Source: JAIEOG01 sp964519985 (GTDB lineage Bacteria > Bdellovibrionota > FAC87 > UBA2466). From it: DNA of 64,000 nucleotides. The stretch covers positions 1 through 64,000 of the forward strand of contig CAZFMF010000018.1 in NCBI GenBank assembly GCA_964519985.1. Direction: 5' to 3'. Shown here piece after piece: positions 32,834 through 41,791 of the stretch; the first letter of the stretch is position 1, and each line of letters starts with the position of its first letter. A model generated the notes under the pieces. That model saw nothing but the letters and a program-made list of their open reading frames with translations, was not told the origin of the DNA and ran no database searches. Made by a program: the position numbers and the translations under genes.

Positions 32834-33874
32834 ATGTCCAGGACTGCTTTCATTGGCCTTGGGGTGGCCGTTTTCGCGGGTTTGTTTGCTCTCGATCTTT
32901 GGGTGGTACGCCCGAAGATTGAGCGCGATCTAGCCCGCCGTACGCGCGAAGCGCTCGGAAAGCGGGCGATTGCGGTGAAGGACGCCCGCTTTTCCGGTCG
33001 GGACGGGCAAATTGAAATCGTGGATACGGGGGCTGGGGAACTGGCGCAGGCGACCCGTGCCACCGAAGGCGTTTTTGGCGTGCGGGTCGCCGAAGTGACG
33101 GCGCGTACCACGCGCAAGGCGTCGCCGTTGGTCAAAGTTGAGCGGGTGGGCGAGAACGTGAAATGGTCGGGAATCCTTCCCAGCGAAAAGGTGAAAGCAG
33201 ATTTCGTTCGCGCGCTGAATGACGCTTACGGGGTAATGGTCATTACCGAAGAAGTGACGATCGGAGAAGTGAGCGCGCCGACGTATCTCCAAGGTTTTGT
33301 CGCGATGGTGGGATTGCTCACCGCTACGGCGCCGGAAGGCTTTTTGGAATTGAGTGGCACCAGCGTGCGCTTGGGTGGAGAAACGCCGGATGCGCAAGCG
33401 CGCGAAAACCTGCGGGCCCGGGCGCAGGAACTACTGCCCCCGGACTTGCGTTTGGTTTTTGACGTGAGGGCGCCGGAGCGATCGCAGGTGGCCCAGATTT
33501 CGCCGTCTATTCCGCAACGCGATTTTCGGCGCGAATTGGAATCGACCCGATTGGGTTTCGCTTTTAACTCCACCCAGCTAACCGCCGAAACGGTGTACCT
33601 GGTCGAACCGTTGGTGGAAATGGTGAAGGAGCAGGGGGCACTGCGTTTGCGCATCATTGGCCACGCCGACGCGACGGGGACGGATGCTTATAACGAGGCC
33701 TTGAGCCGCCGGCGTTCGAAATCGATCGCTCAACTCCTCATTCGAAATGGAGTGGCGGCCACCTCATTAGAGACGGAGGGTCGCGGAGAATCCCAACCCG
33801 TCGCGGACAATACAACCCCCGCGGGTCGCGCGAAAAACCGGCGCGTGGAATTTGAGCTGGTGGAAGGAAGCTAG
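32834..33874 (+). CDS. OmpA-family protein with N-terminal anchor and BON-like middle
   Basis: 346 residues. One N-terminal membrane helix (about 5-24), a middle of two BON-like repeats (about 60-215, for example KVERVGENVKWSGILPSEKV), and a C-terminal OmpA peptidoglycan-binding domain: LGFAFNSTQLT, IIGHADATGTDAYNEALSRRRS, RGESQPVADN, RAKNRRVEFE. The Asp and Arg that hold diaminopimelate are present. The layout resembles mycobacterial ArfA. It should anchor the inner membrane to the cell wall. Two bases after its stop a coiled-coil/HhH protein begins, so they form an operon. Confidence 0.85.
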   Translation: MSRTAFIGLGVAVFAGLFALDLWVVRPKIERDLARRTREALGKRAIAVKDARFSGRDGQIEIVDTGAGELAQATRATEGVFGVRVAEVTARTTRKASPLVKVERVGENVKWSGILPSEKVKADFVRALNDAYGVMVITEEVTIGEVSAPTYLQGFVAMVGLLTATAPEGFLELSGTSVRLGGETPDAQARENLRARAQELLPPDLRLVFDVRAPERSQVAQISPSIPQRDFRRELESTRLGFAFNSTQLTAETVYLVEPLVEMVKEQGALRLRIIGHADATGTDAYNEALSRRRSKSIAQLLIRNGVAATSLETEGRGESQPVADNTTPAGRAKNRRVEFELVEGS

Positions 33875-33876
33875 AA

Positions 33877-35457
33877 ATGATCTATCTGGCGATACAAACT
33901 TTCGCGTGGTTGGCGGTGACGGCCGCCATCTTTTTTGGACTCGGGTATGCGTTTCACCGCCGCTTCGCGCGTGCGCGGGTAGTGGTCAGCGATCAGCCGC
34001 CTACGGATCCCCCGCCGCACCGCTCGACCGATGAATTCGATAAAGTCGTTCGCGATTTGCGCACACGCCTTTTGGAAAAAGAACGCGATCTCGCCGAGCT
34101 CCTCGAATCCGTTCCGCAATCGGAGCGGCCCCAGCCGAATCCGGAAGATGCGGCCCGGATGGCGCGCTTAGAGTCGGAACTCGCCGAAATCCACTCGGCT
34201 TACGACAAGCAAGTGGCGCGTAACCGGGAGATGGAAGCCCGATGCTTAGAGCTCGCGCAGGAGTTGAAGTCTCGTGCGGAAATGCCAATCGCTCCGGTTT
34301 CGACTTCCGAGCCCGACCACCGGGAAATGGAGGAAATGCATTCCCGCCTTGAAGGTTTAATGGCCGAGGTGGCGCTGAAAACCGCGCAAGCGGAGGCGAT
34401 TCAAATCGAACTCGATCGCATGCGTTCCGAAACAGTCGCTCGTTCCGAATTTGAAACCGTGCGTGCCGAACTCGCGCAACGCGAGGCCGAGCTCTCCGCC
34501 AAGAGCAATCTCTTGGTTCAGCGGGAGGCGGATTTGGAAATGATGCGCCAAGCGGCGGAGGAGGCCGCGGGCCCTTCGACCGTGATCGCCAGCCTCGGCG
34601 ACTCCGAACTCAATGAATTGCGAGAAGAGCTCGAACGTAAAGTCGGTGAAATTTCGGATTACCAAGCCCGCGTGGAGACTTTAGAAGGTCAACTCTACGA
34701 ACGCGAGTATCTCCTGCAGGTGGCGCGTTCCCAACAAGAGCGCGAACGCGACGACCTAGCCCGGGCCGCCGATGCGATTTGGGAGGATGGCGAGACCGTA
34801 CTGGAAGAGACTCCCCTAGAAATCGAAATGCCTCCCGTTTCGGTTTCGGCCACCGGCACGCCGGAATGGGCGAAGCGAATGGAGGCGGAGTTTCGCCAAA
34901 AGATTAGCCTACTCGAAGCCACGATTGAAAATCTGCGCAACGAGAACGAGATGGCATTGCTGACCGCTCTGGAAATGAACCGGGCACTAGATCACTCTAC
35001 GCCGGCCGAATCCCCGACCGCCCCCCGGTGGGAACCGCCGCCAGAATTTCTCGAGCTGCGGGAACGCGAGGCGGCGGTGGATGCATTATGGAAAGCCGAG
35101 AAGGACGCGGAGAAAGAAAAGCTGCGCCGTTCGGTGGAAAACCTCAAGCACTCGCTCGACGCCAAGGAAAGAGCCATCGAGGACCTGGGTCATCAGCTGG
35201 AGAATCTCTCCGGCAAGCTCGATCCGAAACTCGTCGGTGATGACAACCTTGAGCTAATCAAAGGCATTGGACCTTTTACCCGCAAGCTCCTGGAAAAGGA
35301 ATTTGGGATTACCTCGTTTGCGCAATTAGCCAAACTCACGTCGGCGGAACAGGCGAAGGTTTCGGAACGGCTCTTCTTCAAGAATCAGATTGAGCGCGAC
35401 GACTGGCGCGCGCAGGCGCGCGAGCTGCACCTTAAGAAATACGGCGAAACGCCCTAA
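33877..35457 (+). CDS. Membrane-anchored coiled-coil protein with C-terminal helix-hairpin-helix
   Basis: 526 residues. An N-terminal membrane helix (about 5-23) is followed by a very long charged coiled coil (about 45-440; repeated RAELAQREAELSAKSNLL-type heptads). The C-terminus has LELIKGIGPFTRKLLEKEFG, a helix-hairpin-helix of the kind that binds DNA or mediates contacts in 'flap-endonuclease-like' HhH_5 domains. No nuclease residues are seen. In an operon with the OmpA-like wall anchor it may be part of a wall-membrane-cytoplasm scaffold; whether the HhH touches DNA is unknown. It ends exactly where the convergent amidohydrolase gene ends. Confidence 0.8.
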   Translation: MIYLAIQTFAWLAVTAAIFFGLGYAFHRRFARARVVVSDQPPTDPPPHRSTDEFDKVVRDLRTRLLEKERDLAELLESVPQSERPQPNPEDAARMARLESELAEIHSAYDKQVARNREMEARCLELAQELKSRAEMPIAPVSTSEPDHREMEEMHSRLEGLMAEVALKTAQAEAIQIELDRMRSETVARSEFETVRAELAQREAELSAKSNLLVQREADLEMMRQAAEEAAGPSTVIASLGDSELNELREELERKVGEISDYQARVETLEGQLYEREYLLQVARSQQERERDDLARAADAIWEDGETVLEETPLEIEMPPVSVSATGTPEWAKRMEAEFRQKISLLEATIENLRNENEMALLTALEMNRALDHSTPAESPTAPRWEPPPEFLELREREAAVDALWKAEKDAEKEKLRRSVENLKHSLDAKERAIEDLGHQLENLSGKLDPKLVGDDNLELIKGIGPFTRKLLEKEFGITSFAQLAKLTSAEQAKVSERLFFKNQIERDDWRAQARELHLKKYGETP

Positions 35458-36315
35458 TCACTTCGCCGTGAGTGGCCCGTAGAGATCGGGACGCCGGTCG
35501 CGAAAAAAGCCCCACGCCGCACGCGTGGCGCGAATGTCTTCCAAGTCGAAGGTCGCAGTAATGATACCTTCTTTTTCCGCCGGGAGTTCCGCTCGGAAGG
35601 TTCCCCCCTCATCGCAGATAAAGCTATGCCCGTAAAAGGTTTGGGAACCTTCCCGGCCGATGCGATTCGCGGCCACGACCGGAATCACGTTCGACACCGC
35701 GTGGCCGACCATGGCGCGCTGCCATCGATCTTTAGTCGCTAGGGGATCCGGATTAGCGGGTTCCGATCCGATCGCCGTCGGATAGAGCAAAACATTGGCA
35801 CCTTGCAAAACCATCGCGCGCGCGCATTCCGGAAACCATTGATCCCAGCAAATCCCAACGCCAATCGTGCCGAAAGCGGTCGGCCAAACGCGAAATCCCG
35901 TGTTACCCGGATTGAAGTAGTATTTTTCCTCATAACCCGGGCCATCCGGAATATGGCTCTTCCGGTACAAACCCATTACTTCCCCAGTTACGTTCAACAT
36001 GGCGACGCTATTGTAATAAGCTTGTCCATCGCGTTCGAAGAATGAAATCGGCAGTGCGACCTGGAGTGACCGCGCCAGCTTCGCGAAATGGTCGATAATC
36101 GGATTTTCATTGGCGGGCATCGCCCGCGCAAAAAATTCTTGCTTCTCCTCTTTGCAAAAATAATGGCCGTGAAAGAGCTCGGAGGGAAGAATCACCTGTG
36201 CGCCATCTTTGGCCGCTTTCTCGACCCAATGAGAAATTTTTTCCGTGTTTTCTTTTGGGCTGTCGGTCAGCGCGCACTGGATCGCGGCCACCGTAACCTT
36301 CGACGGCTTTTTCAT
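35458..36315 (-). CDS. aguB: N-carbamoylputrescine amidohydrolase
   Basis: 285 residues, nitrilase superfamily. The Glu-Lys-Cys triad is present in LPSELFHG (Glu), LYRKSHIPDGPGY (Lys) and VGICWDQWFPE (Cys). The block PDGPGYEEKYYFNPG and the ending RRPDLYGPL are typical of AguB rather than other nitrilases. It hydrolyses N-carbamoylputrescine to putrescine, CO2 and ammonia. ATG 36315 has AAGGAAA upstream and overlaps the aguA stop by 4 bp. Confidence 0.94.
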   Translation of the reverse strand: MKKPSKVTVAAIQCALTDSPKENTEKISHWVEKAAKDGAQVILPSELFHGHYFCKEEKQEFFARAMPANENPIIDHFAKLARSLQVALPISFFERDGQAYYNSVAMLNVTGEVMGLYRKSHIPDGPGYEEKYYFNPGNTGFRVWPTAFGTIGVGICWDQWFPECARAMVLQGANVLLYPTAIGSEPANPDPLATKDRWQRAMVGHAVSNVIPVVAANRIGREGSQTFYGHSFICDEGGTFRAELPAEKEGIITATFDLEDIRATRAAWGFFRDRRPDLYGPLTAK

Positions 36316-37349
36316 CCGATTTCCTTTTCTAGAGGTTGTTGCTGGGTGACGCAATGAAAGGCGCCACCGCCGCTCAGAATGGCTTTCGCCGAGCAGCCGA
36401 AAACCTTTCGACCGGGGAAAAGCTTCGCGATCGCTTCCACCGCCGCTGGGCCCGAAGGCGTGCCGTAGGTCGGCACGACAACGGAATGGTTCGCAACGTA
36501 GAAGTTCACGTGGCTGGCGGCGAGCACTTCCCCGGCCTGATTCTGCACGCATCCCGGCGAGGGAACGCGGTGAACTTTGAGCGTGCGGCCTTGGGCATCG
36601 GTCATGCCCGCCAACGCTTCGGCGATGGAATCAAGAACGGTGGCATTAGGATCGTCCGATCCGGACGGTGACATGCAGACGACCTCGCCGGGCGCGGTGA
36701 AGCGGGCAATCGTATCGATATGTCCATCGGTATGATCATTAATCAGACCTTCTTTCAGCCAAAGCGTCTTGCGGATGCCAAAGATGTTGTTCAACCGATC
36801 TTCGAGTTGCTGGCGATCGAAGTCGGGGTTTCGGTTGGGATTGAGTAGGCACTGCTCGCTGGTCAGGCAAGTCCCTTCGCCATCGACTTCGATGGAACCA
36901 CCTTCGAGAATCCAGTTTTCCAAAATAGAAGGACCGCCGAACGCCTCCGCGACCCGGGCGGCGACATCGGAATCGTGGGGAAGGTCATATTTATCGCCCC
37001 ACCCATTGAAATGGAAGCAGGCCGCCACCAGAGGGCCTTGAAGCTGGCGCACGAAAATCGGGGCGGTGTCGCGCAACCAGATATCGCCGAAATCGATGTC
37101 ATAAAACTCCGCTTCAATCCCGGCCAGTCGCTCCTGGGCTTCCTTTCGGCGCTTCGTGGTGGGCACCAAGACATTGAGTTTTTCCGGGCGTCCACCCGGA
37201 GGAGAGTAAGCAATGGCGCGACAAAGTCCGACAAACTCGTCCTGCACCGTGCGCAGATCTTCACCCCAAAGATCGGCGGCGCTGGGCCAAGCGACCCAGC
37301 AAGCCGCGTGCGATTCCCATTCGGCCGGCATGCGGTATTTCATGGCCAT
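36312..37349 (-). CDS. aguA: Agmatine deiminase
   Basis: 345 residues, peptidyl-arginine-deiminase superfamily. MPAEWESHAACWVAWP, FGDIWLRDTAP, WGDKYDLPHDSDVA, EGGSIEVDGEGT, DHTDGHIDTIARF and the catalytic Cys in SGGGAFHCVTQQQP are all family blocks. It converts agmatine to N-carbamoylputrescine, which the overlapping aguB turns into putrescine. No arginine decarboxylase is in the window, so agmatine is made elsewhere or imported. A second in-frame ATG at 37343 is also possible. Confidence 0.95.
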   Translation of the reverse strand: MAMKYRMPAEWESHAACWVAWPSAADLWGEDLRTVQDEFVGLCRAIAYSPPGGRPEKLNVLVPTTKRRKEAQERLAGIEAEFYDIDFGDIWLRDTAPIFVRQLQGPLVAACFHFNGWGDKYDLPHDSDVAARVAEAFGGPSILENWILEGGSIEVDGEGTCLTSEQCLLNPNRNPDFDRQQLEDRLNNIFGIRKTLWLKEGLINDHTDGHIDTIARFTAPGEVVCMSPSGSDDPNATVLDSIAEALAGMTDAQGRTLKVHRVPSPGCVQNQAGEVLAASHVNFYVANHSVVVPTYGTPSGPAAVEAIAKLFPGRKVFGCSAKAILSGGGAFHCVTQQQPLEKEIG

Positions 37350-37402
37350 TGCCTACCATGAATGCGGACAGGGTGCACCTCCGTATGGTATGGAAACGCG
37401 CG

Positions 37403-38104
37403 ATGAATCTCCGTTCCGCCGTCGCCAAAATCAATGGGAAAGGAATTTTGCTCGTCTATCCAATCCAGAATCGCCCGGAGCCCGCTTCTTTATGGTCGGA
37501 GTTCTTTCCCCGGTCGAAGATGCGCTGGGAGTGGGACGACGGAGCCGATGATCGGGTGGCCCGGATGTGGCGCTTGCGGGAAGCGGTCTCCCGCTCTGGG
37601 CAGGCCGTTTACGCGAAATGGTACCAGGGGCGGGCCACTTTTTTTTCGCGCGCCATCTTTCCTTATTTGCTTTCCGCCCTGCGCGGTTACGAAGGGCAAC
37701 TCTCGCCGGGCGCGCGCTCGATTCTGCGGGTACTCGAGGAAGATTCGCCGCTATCCACAAAGGAGCTGAAACGGCGAGGCAATCTTACCGGCAAGGCCGC
37801 GGAGAAAACTTACGAGCGATCGCTCAAAGAGCTCTGGTCGAAACTCTTTATTGTGGGATACGGCGAAATCGACGATGGGGCATTTCCTTCGTTGGCGATG
37901 GGCGCCACCAGCTTGCTCTTCGACGACCTTTGGCATGAGGCCCAATCCCTGGATCCGCAGGCGGCCGAGGCGGAGCTGCGCCGGCGCTTGGGGGCCGACT
38001 CCCACTTTTACAAGCAGTTTCTGAAAAATCGCGGCGTCTCCGGCACGGGCGGGGTGCAAACCCTAAAGGGCACCTTGCGTTACGAAGATCTCGTTAAAAA
38101 GTGA
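37403..38104 (+). CDS. Uncharacterised winged-helix-like protein (AlkZ/YcaQ-related?)
   Basis: About 233 residues. A middle segment LRVLEEDSPLSTKELKRRGN followed by KTYERSLKELWSKLFIVGYGE looks like a winged-helix unit; similar regions occur in small AlkZ-related proteins. No catalytic QxQ/QxD motif of true AlkZ glycosylases is seen, so glycosylase activity is not supported. The start is uncertain: several in-frame ATGs (37358, 37385, 37403) exist; I give the one that begins just before the conserved-looking core NLRSAVAKINGKG. Its 3' end overlaps the convergent GT22 gene by 11 bp. Confidence 0.55.
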   Translation: MNLRSAVAKINGKGILLVYPIQNRPEPASLWSEFFPRSKMRWEWDDGADDRVARMWRLREAVSRSGQAVYAKWYQGRATFFSRAIFPYLLSALRGYEGQLSPGARSILRVLEEDSPLSTKELKRRGNLTGKAAEKTYERSLKELWSKLFIVGYGEIDDGAFPSLAMGATSLLFDDLWHEAQSLDPQAAEAELRRRLGADSHFYKQFLKNRGVSGTGGVQTLKGTLRYEDLVKK

Positions 38105-39500
38105 TCGGCGGATCTGGACAGCCGATCGGTAGATAGGCGCGCAACGGTCCGCGTCGCGCATTGTGGCGATTCAACTTCACCAATAGCGATTCCACGAAGG
38201 CCGGCTCAAAACGGGCCACTTCCCGAAAGCGCGTTTCCCATTTTCCGTCGAGTACTAAATCCCAGCGGACGATTGCAACGCGTTGGCAATCTTGGTGCGC
38301 GTAATCGGCCGGTTCGGCATCCGCCCAGGCAATCGGCCGAAGTAAGAAGGCCTGGGGTCGCAAGACGAGGGCCCGATCCATGGAGTCTACCCGTACGATC
38401 GTCGCATGTTCGGCGAGCCAGCGGGATAGGCCGATCAGATTGCGCTGGGGAACGTTGGCGCAGGCGAGAACGAGCAGTGCGCTATTGGTTCCCAAGAACC
38501 AGTAACGGCGCCAACGTTGACCATTTTTCCACAAATAGCTTGCCGCCGGAACTAAGAGAAAGAGGAGCAAGGGCAGCACCGGAACCAGGAAGCGCTCTTC
38601 CTTATGTGGCGAAAGGGAGTGGGATAAAAGAAAGACGACAAAATACAGCAGGGGGGCCAGGAGGGGCCGATAGGCTTTTTTCCATTTGAAACCCGGATAG
38701 TGCGCAAAGAAGGTCGGCGGCAGCGTCAGTGCGACGGAGAGGAGCAGAAAAACGTAGAACGGCATCTTGCCGAAGATTTCGCCCGCGCGCAGACAGTAGA
38801 TACAATAGGCGATGAGCTGCCCATGAAAACGGCCCTGGACGAAATAGTCCAAAAGACCAGTCAGGAAAAATAGCCCGCTGGCCGCTAGCGCCAGCAGCAC
38901 GGCGTCGGACCACCGGCGCCGGTAAGCGACGAGAAAAAACAGCGCAGCCCCGCAAATTCCCGATTGAAAACGGAGCATGGAGGCCAGCGCAAGTAACGCC
39001 GTAGCTCCCAGGAGCGAAGATCGGGACCCGTGGTTCGCGTACCCCGCCGCCACGACCGCACTCCAAGTTAAGAAGGGCATCGCCAGCGTTTCGATCATGG
39101 GTCGGGTGGAAAACAGCGGCATGGCGAAATGAAAACAAATAAGAAAGTAGGCGAAAGTCAGCGCCATCGCATCCGGCGCGTCGGAAAAAAGGCGCCGCGT
39201 CGCAGCGATATTCAACCCGAAACAAAGCAGCCCGACCAGGATGAGCGCGAATTGAAGCTGCGAAAACGGATGGGTGAGTCCCATCGCGAGGGCGATTCGC
39301 GTGAAAGAGGACAGAATGGCCCGCGGTAAAACTGGATGGATGCCGCTTTGCAGCACGGTGGAAAAAGGGCGCGCGTTTTGGGCGGGAATCATCTCCGAGA
39401 AACCGTTCTCGTAATCGTCGATAGCGATGATTCCCGGATTGAAAAAACCGGTGAACAAAACCAAACCGAGCCCGACTATAAGCATCCCGCGATTTAGCAT
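38094..39500 (-). CDS. GT22-like (ALG9/PIG-B type) mannosyltransferase
   Basis: 468 residues with about ten membrane segments. After helix one, IAIDDYENGF carries the acidic first-loop residues of GT-C enzymes. STRPMIETLAMP and SPHKEERFLVPVLP are the GT22 signatures known from eukaryotic ALG9/ALG12/PIG-B, which add mannose from a lipid-phosphate donor; bacterial relatives exist. ATG 39500 is chosen because the hydrophobic anchor begins directly there; longer frames add a polar stretch. It is divergent from the lipoprotein gene (70 bp). The acceptor is unknown; GDP-mannose chemistry elsewhere in the window (gmd) fits. Confidence 0.8.
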   Translation of the reverse strand: MLNRGMLIVGLGLVLFTGFFNPGIIAIDDYENGFSEMIPAQNARPFSTVLQSGIHPVLPRAILSSFTRIALAMGLTHPFSQLQFALILVGLLCFGLNIAATRRLFSDAPDAMALTFAYFLICFHFAMPLFSTRPMIETLAMPFLTWSAVVAAGYANHGSRSSLLGATALLALASMLRFQSGICGAALFFLVAYRRRWSDAVLLALAASGLFFLTGLLDYFVQGRFHGQLIAYCIYCLRAGEIFGKMPFYVFLLLSVALTLPPTFFAHYPGFKWKKAYRPLLAPLLYFVVFLLSHSLSPHKEERFLVPVLPLLLFLLVPAASYLWKNGQRWRRYWFLGTNSALLVLACANVPQRNLIGLSRWLAEHATIVRVDSMDRALVLRPQAFLLRPIAWADAEPADYAHQDCQRVAIVRWDLVLDGKWETRFREVARFEPAFVESLLVKLNRHNARRGPLRAYLPIGCPDPPITF

Positions 39501-39570
39501 CCGGAAAGACTCTACGGCGAATCTTATCCTGGACGCCAGTCCGGATATTCGCGATAATGGGGGCAATCCC

Positions 39571-41232
39571 ATGAAAAAAGCTCAACGCACTCGTTTGGTG
39601 GTGGGTTCCCTCCTCGGTGGATTCGCTTGTCTTCTGCTTTGGGTTAGCGGCTGCGGCCGGGCGATTCCGCTGGACACCGGAGGAATCCTTGGTGATGCCG
39701 TCGTTGGTGATGGAGGAACCCGAACCGATGGTTCGGACTTAGGCGCCATCTACCCGGTGACTACGGTGGTGCAAGTGACCGCCGGCCCGACGATTACCGG
39801 CTTTACTCCCCCCGGCGATTTGCCCTTTCCCGATCCGGCGATTGGCTTCAACGATTTCACGCTGAACCGTCAGGTGCCGTTCAGTTTCAATTTCTCGTTT
39901 CCGCCGAATAACTATCAGTTGTATGCCGCGCATTTGGTGATCGATACGAATCGCGATGCTTCGGATACCGAGGGTATCTTCGTCGATGGCGTGTTGACGG
40001 GACGTCCGCCGAGCGTGAACGCTTCGTGCCCCAAGACCACGAACCATCACTATCTCGGGAATAGCTTCGCCAATCCCGTGAACAACTATTACATGCAATT
40101 TTCCCTCGAGCATTACCTGCAGAACGTGCGCAATACGTTCGACTTGGACATCTCCGAGCTGTTGAAGCCCACCACCAAGACGATTTACAACGTCTTGAGC
40201 GACGGCTTCCTACCGGTAGTGACGGCGGACGATTCGCCGGTCTACCAAGCCTTCTTGGTTCTGGATGGGTATACGATTTCTAAGACCGCGCTGACTTGCA
40301 GCACCCTCGGACCGTATACGTACGAAAACGTTTACGTGCATAATGATGGCAACTCCATCAGCACGCCCGCCTTCACCGGCACGGTCGAATCGCCGATTAC
40401 GTCGGTAAGCAGCGGCGTTTCCGGTTTCAAATCCATTGAGTTCTATTTCGACCCCAAACTTCCGCGCGTTCCGATTGGCGATATCACGCTCGCGAGCGGG
40501 TCGGTCTCCTTGCAGGTCACCCGCAATGGTTTGGGCGCGGGGATCGTCGTCAACGGCGTGGGCGTTTCGGATGCGACGTTCGATCGCACGCAAGCCAGTG
40601 CGGTCGTCGAGTCGTGGGACGACAGCACCACGGCGGTCAACTACTGGAACAGCTTGCTCGCCACCATCCCCATCGATCTGACGCCGACCACGATCACTTT
40701 GAATCTGCGATCGATGTTCGGTGAGACCAAATTGAAGACGCTTCTGGCGCAGGGGAAGTTGAACATCGCCTTGGCGGGCGGGTTTCGGCGAGTCACCGCG
40801 AGTGCGGCGACGAGCACCCGCACTTACGGTACGGCGGTGACCGGCCCGAACTTGACGTTGAACGGAACTTACGTGAACAAGCCGTGCACGATTCCCAGCG
40901 ACGCTTCGTCTCCGCTCACCGGTGGCGGCGTGACGCCTACCTTGCCCGGTGATACGACGAGTCCGCAGATCATCTCGGCCCAGGCGACCGAAATCACGAA
41001 TACGACCGCGAGCGTGGTTTGGTTGACCGACGAAGGGGCGGACACGCAGCTGGCTTACGGAGTGGCGAACACGGACACGTTAACGACGCTCGACTCGACC
41101 CAAACCACGTTCCACAAGGTGAGTCTGACGGGGTTGCTCCCTTATAAATATTATTATTACAAAATTAGGACGAAGGACGGGAACGGCAACCTGACCGAAT
41201 CGGGCGTGAAAGTATTCCGAACCCTAAGGTGA
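39571..41232 (+). CDS. Secreted lipoprotein with C-terminal fibronectin type III-like domain
   Basis: 553 residues. Signal peptide with lipobox WVSGC (Cys28). A large Thr/Ser/Asn-rich beta domain (about 60-450) of unknown family follows, then a Fn3/purple-acid-phosphatase-N-like domain (about 460-553) with ITNTTASVVWLTDEGADTQL and LTGLLPYKYYYYKI. The ATG is preceded by GGGGG. It is the first of four closely spaced genes ending with an exosortase. No PEP-CTERM-like tail is present; it ends VFRTLR. Probably an outer-membrane surface protein. Confidence 0.8.
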   Translation: MKKAQRTRLVVGSLLGGFACLLLWVSGCGRAIPLDTGGILGDAVVGDGGTRTDGSDLGAIYPVTTVVQVTAGPTITGFTPPGDLPFPDPAIGFNDFTLNRQVPFSFNFSFPPNNYQLYAAHLVIDTNRDASDTEGIFVDGVLTGRPPSVNASCPKTTNHHYLGNSFANPVNNYYMQFSLEHYLQNVRNTFDLDISELLKPTTKTIYNVLSDGFLPVVTADDSPVYQAFLVLDGYTISKTALTCSTLGPYTYENVYVHNDGNSISTPAFTGTVESPITSVSSGVSGFKSIEFYFDPKLPRVPIGDITLASGSVSLQVTRNGLGAGIVVNGVGVSDATFDRTQASAVVESWDDSTTAVNYWNSLLATIPIDLTPTTITLNLRSMFGETKLKTLLAQGKLNIALAGGFRRVTASAATSTRTYGTAVTGPNLTLNGTYVNKPCTIPSDASSPLTGGGVTPTLPGDTTSPQIISAQATEITNTTASVVWLTDEGADTQLAYGVANTDTLTTLDSTQTTFHKVSLTGLLPYKYYYYKIRTKDGNGNLTESGVKVFRTLR

Positions 41233-41240
41233 AAAACTCT

Positions 41241-41780
41241 ATGCGAAACGCAAAACTCTGGCTCTTGGGCTTGATGGCGATGGGTGCCGCGCCGGCATTC
41301 GGCGGAATGATGGGAATGAATGTTTCGGCCACCACGCTGGCGCTGACAAGCTCCACGCAGCAAGGTGGACAAGGCCCAAAGGGTTCGACCGTCCTCCTGC
41401 AGGGGGACATGGTTTACAACTGGTCCTGGTACGGGATCGGGATGTTCTACCTTTTCGATATCCAGGGCAGTAGCCAAAAGGACCATATGTTCGGTCCGAA
41501 GCTGGAACTCCACTACGATGTGTTCTACATCGAAGGCGGATGGGCGCCACTAACGCGTCGTGACTTCACGGACCGCAGCATTGCTACCCAAAAGGGGAAT
41601 GGCTGGTTCGTGGGGGTGGGAATTCGTTTCGGACTGGAAGGGGATGCCGGCGGTTGGTTCTTCCAGGCCTCGTACAAACTTCGGTTCCAAAACATCAAGA
41701 CGCAAGACGGCGTGGAATTGACCGAACCCATTTCGATTAAAGACGGTTACCCACTGGTGGGTATCGGGATGAACTTCTAG
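41241..41780 (+). CDS. Small predicted outer-membrane beta-barrel protein
   Basis: 179 residues. Signal peptide (1-21, ending PAFGG), then alternating aromatic strands (MVYNWSWYGIGMFYLF, PKLELHYDVFYIEGG, GWFVGVGIRFGL, WFFQASYKLRF) and the barrel-type ending VGIGMNF. A GTG at 41229 would overlap the previous stop as GTGA and is an alternative start; ATG 41241 gives the cleaner signal peptide with AAGG about 11 bases upstream. Second gene of the exosortase cluster. No family recognised. Confidence 0.68.
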   Translation: MRNAKLWLLGLMAMGAAPAFGGMMGMNVSATTLALTSSTQQGGQGPKGSTVLLQGDMVYNWSWYGIGMFYLFDIQGSSQKDHMFGPKLELHYDVFYIEGGWAPLTRRDFTDRSIATQKGNGWFVGVGIRFGLEGDAGGWFFQASYKLRFQNIKTQDGVELTEPISIKDGYPLVGIGMNF

Positions 41781-41791
41781 AGGACAAGCGA

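Noticed and set aside
37403..38104. AlkZ DNA glycosylase assignment
   Set aside because: Winged-helix-like resemblance only; the catalytic QxQ/QxD motif is not seen.
39530..39558. TGGACG-N17-GATAAT as promoter of the lipoprotein gene
   Set aside because: It would start transcription about 6 nt before the ATG and drop the GGGGG ribosome-binding site; not convincing.
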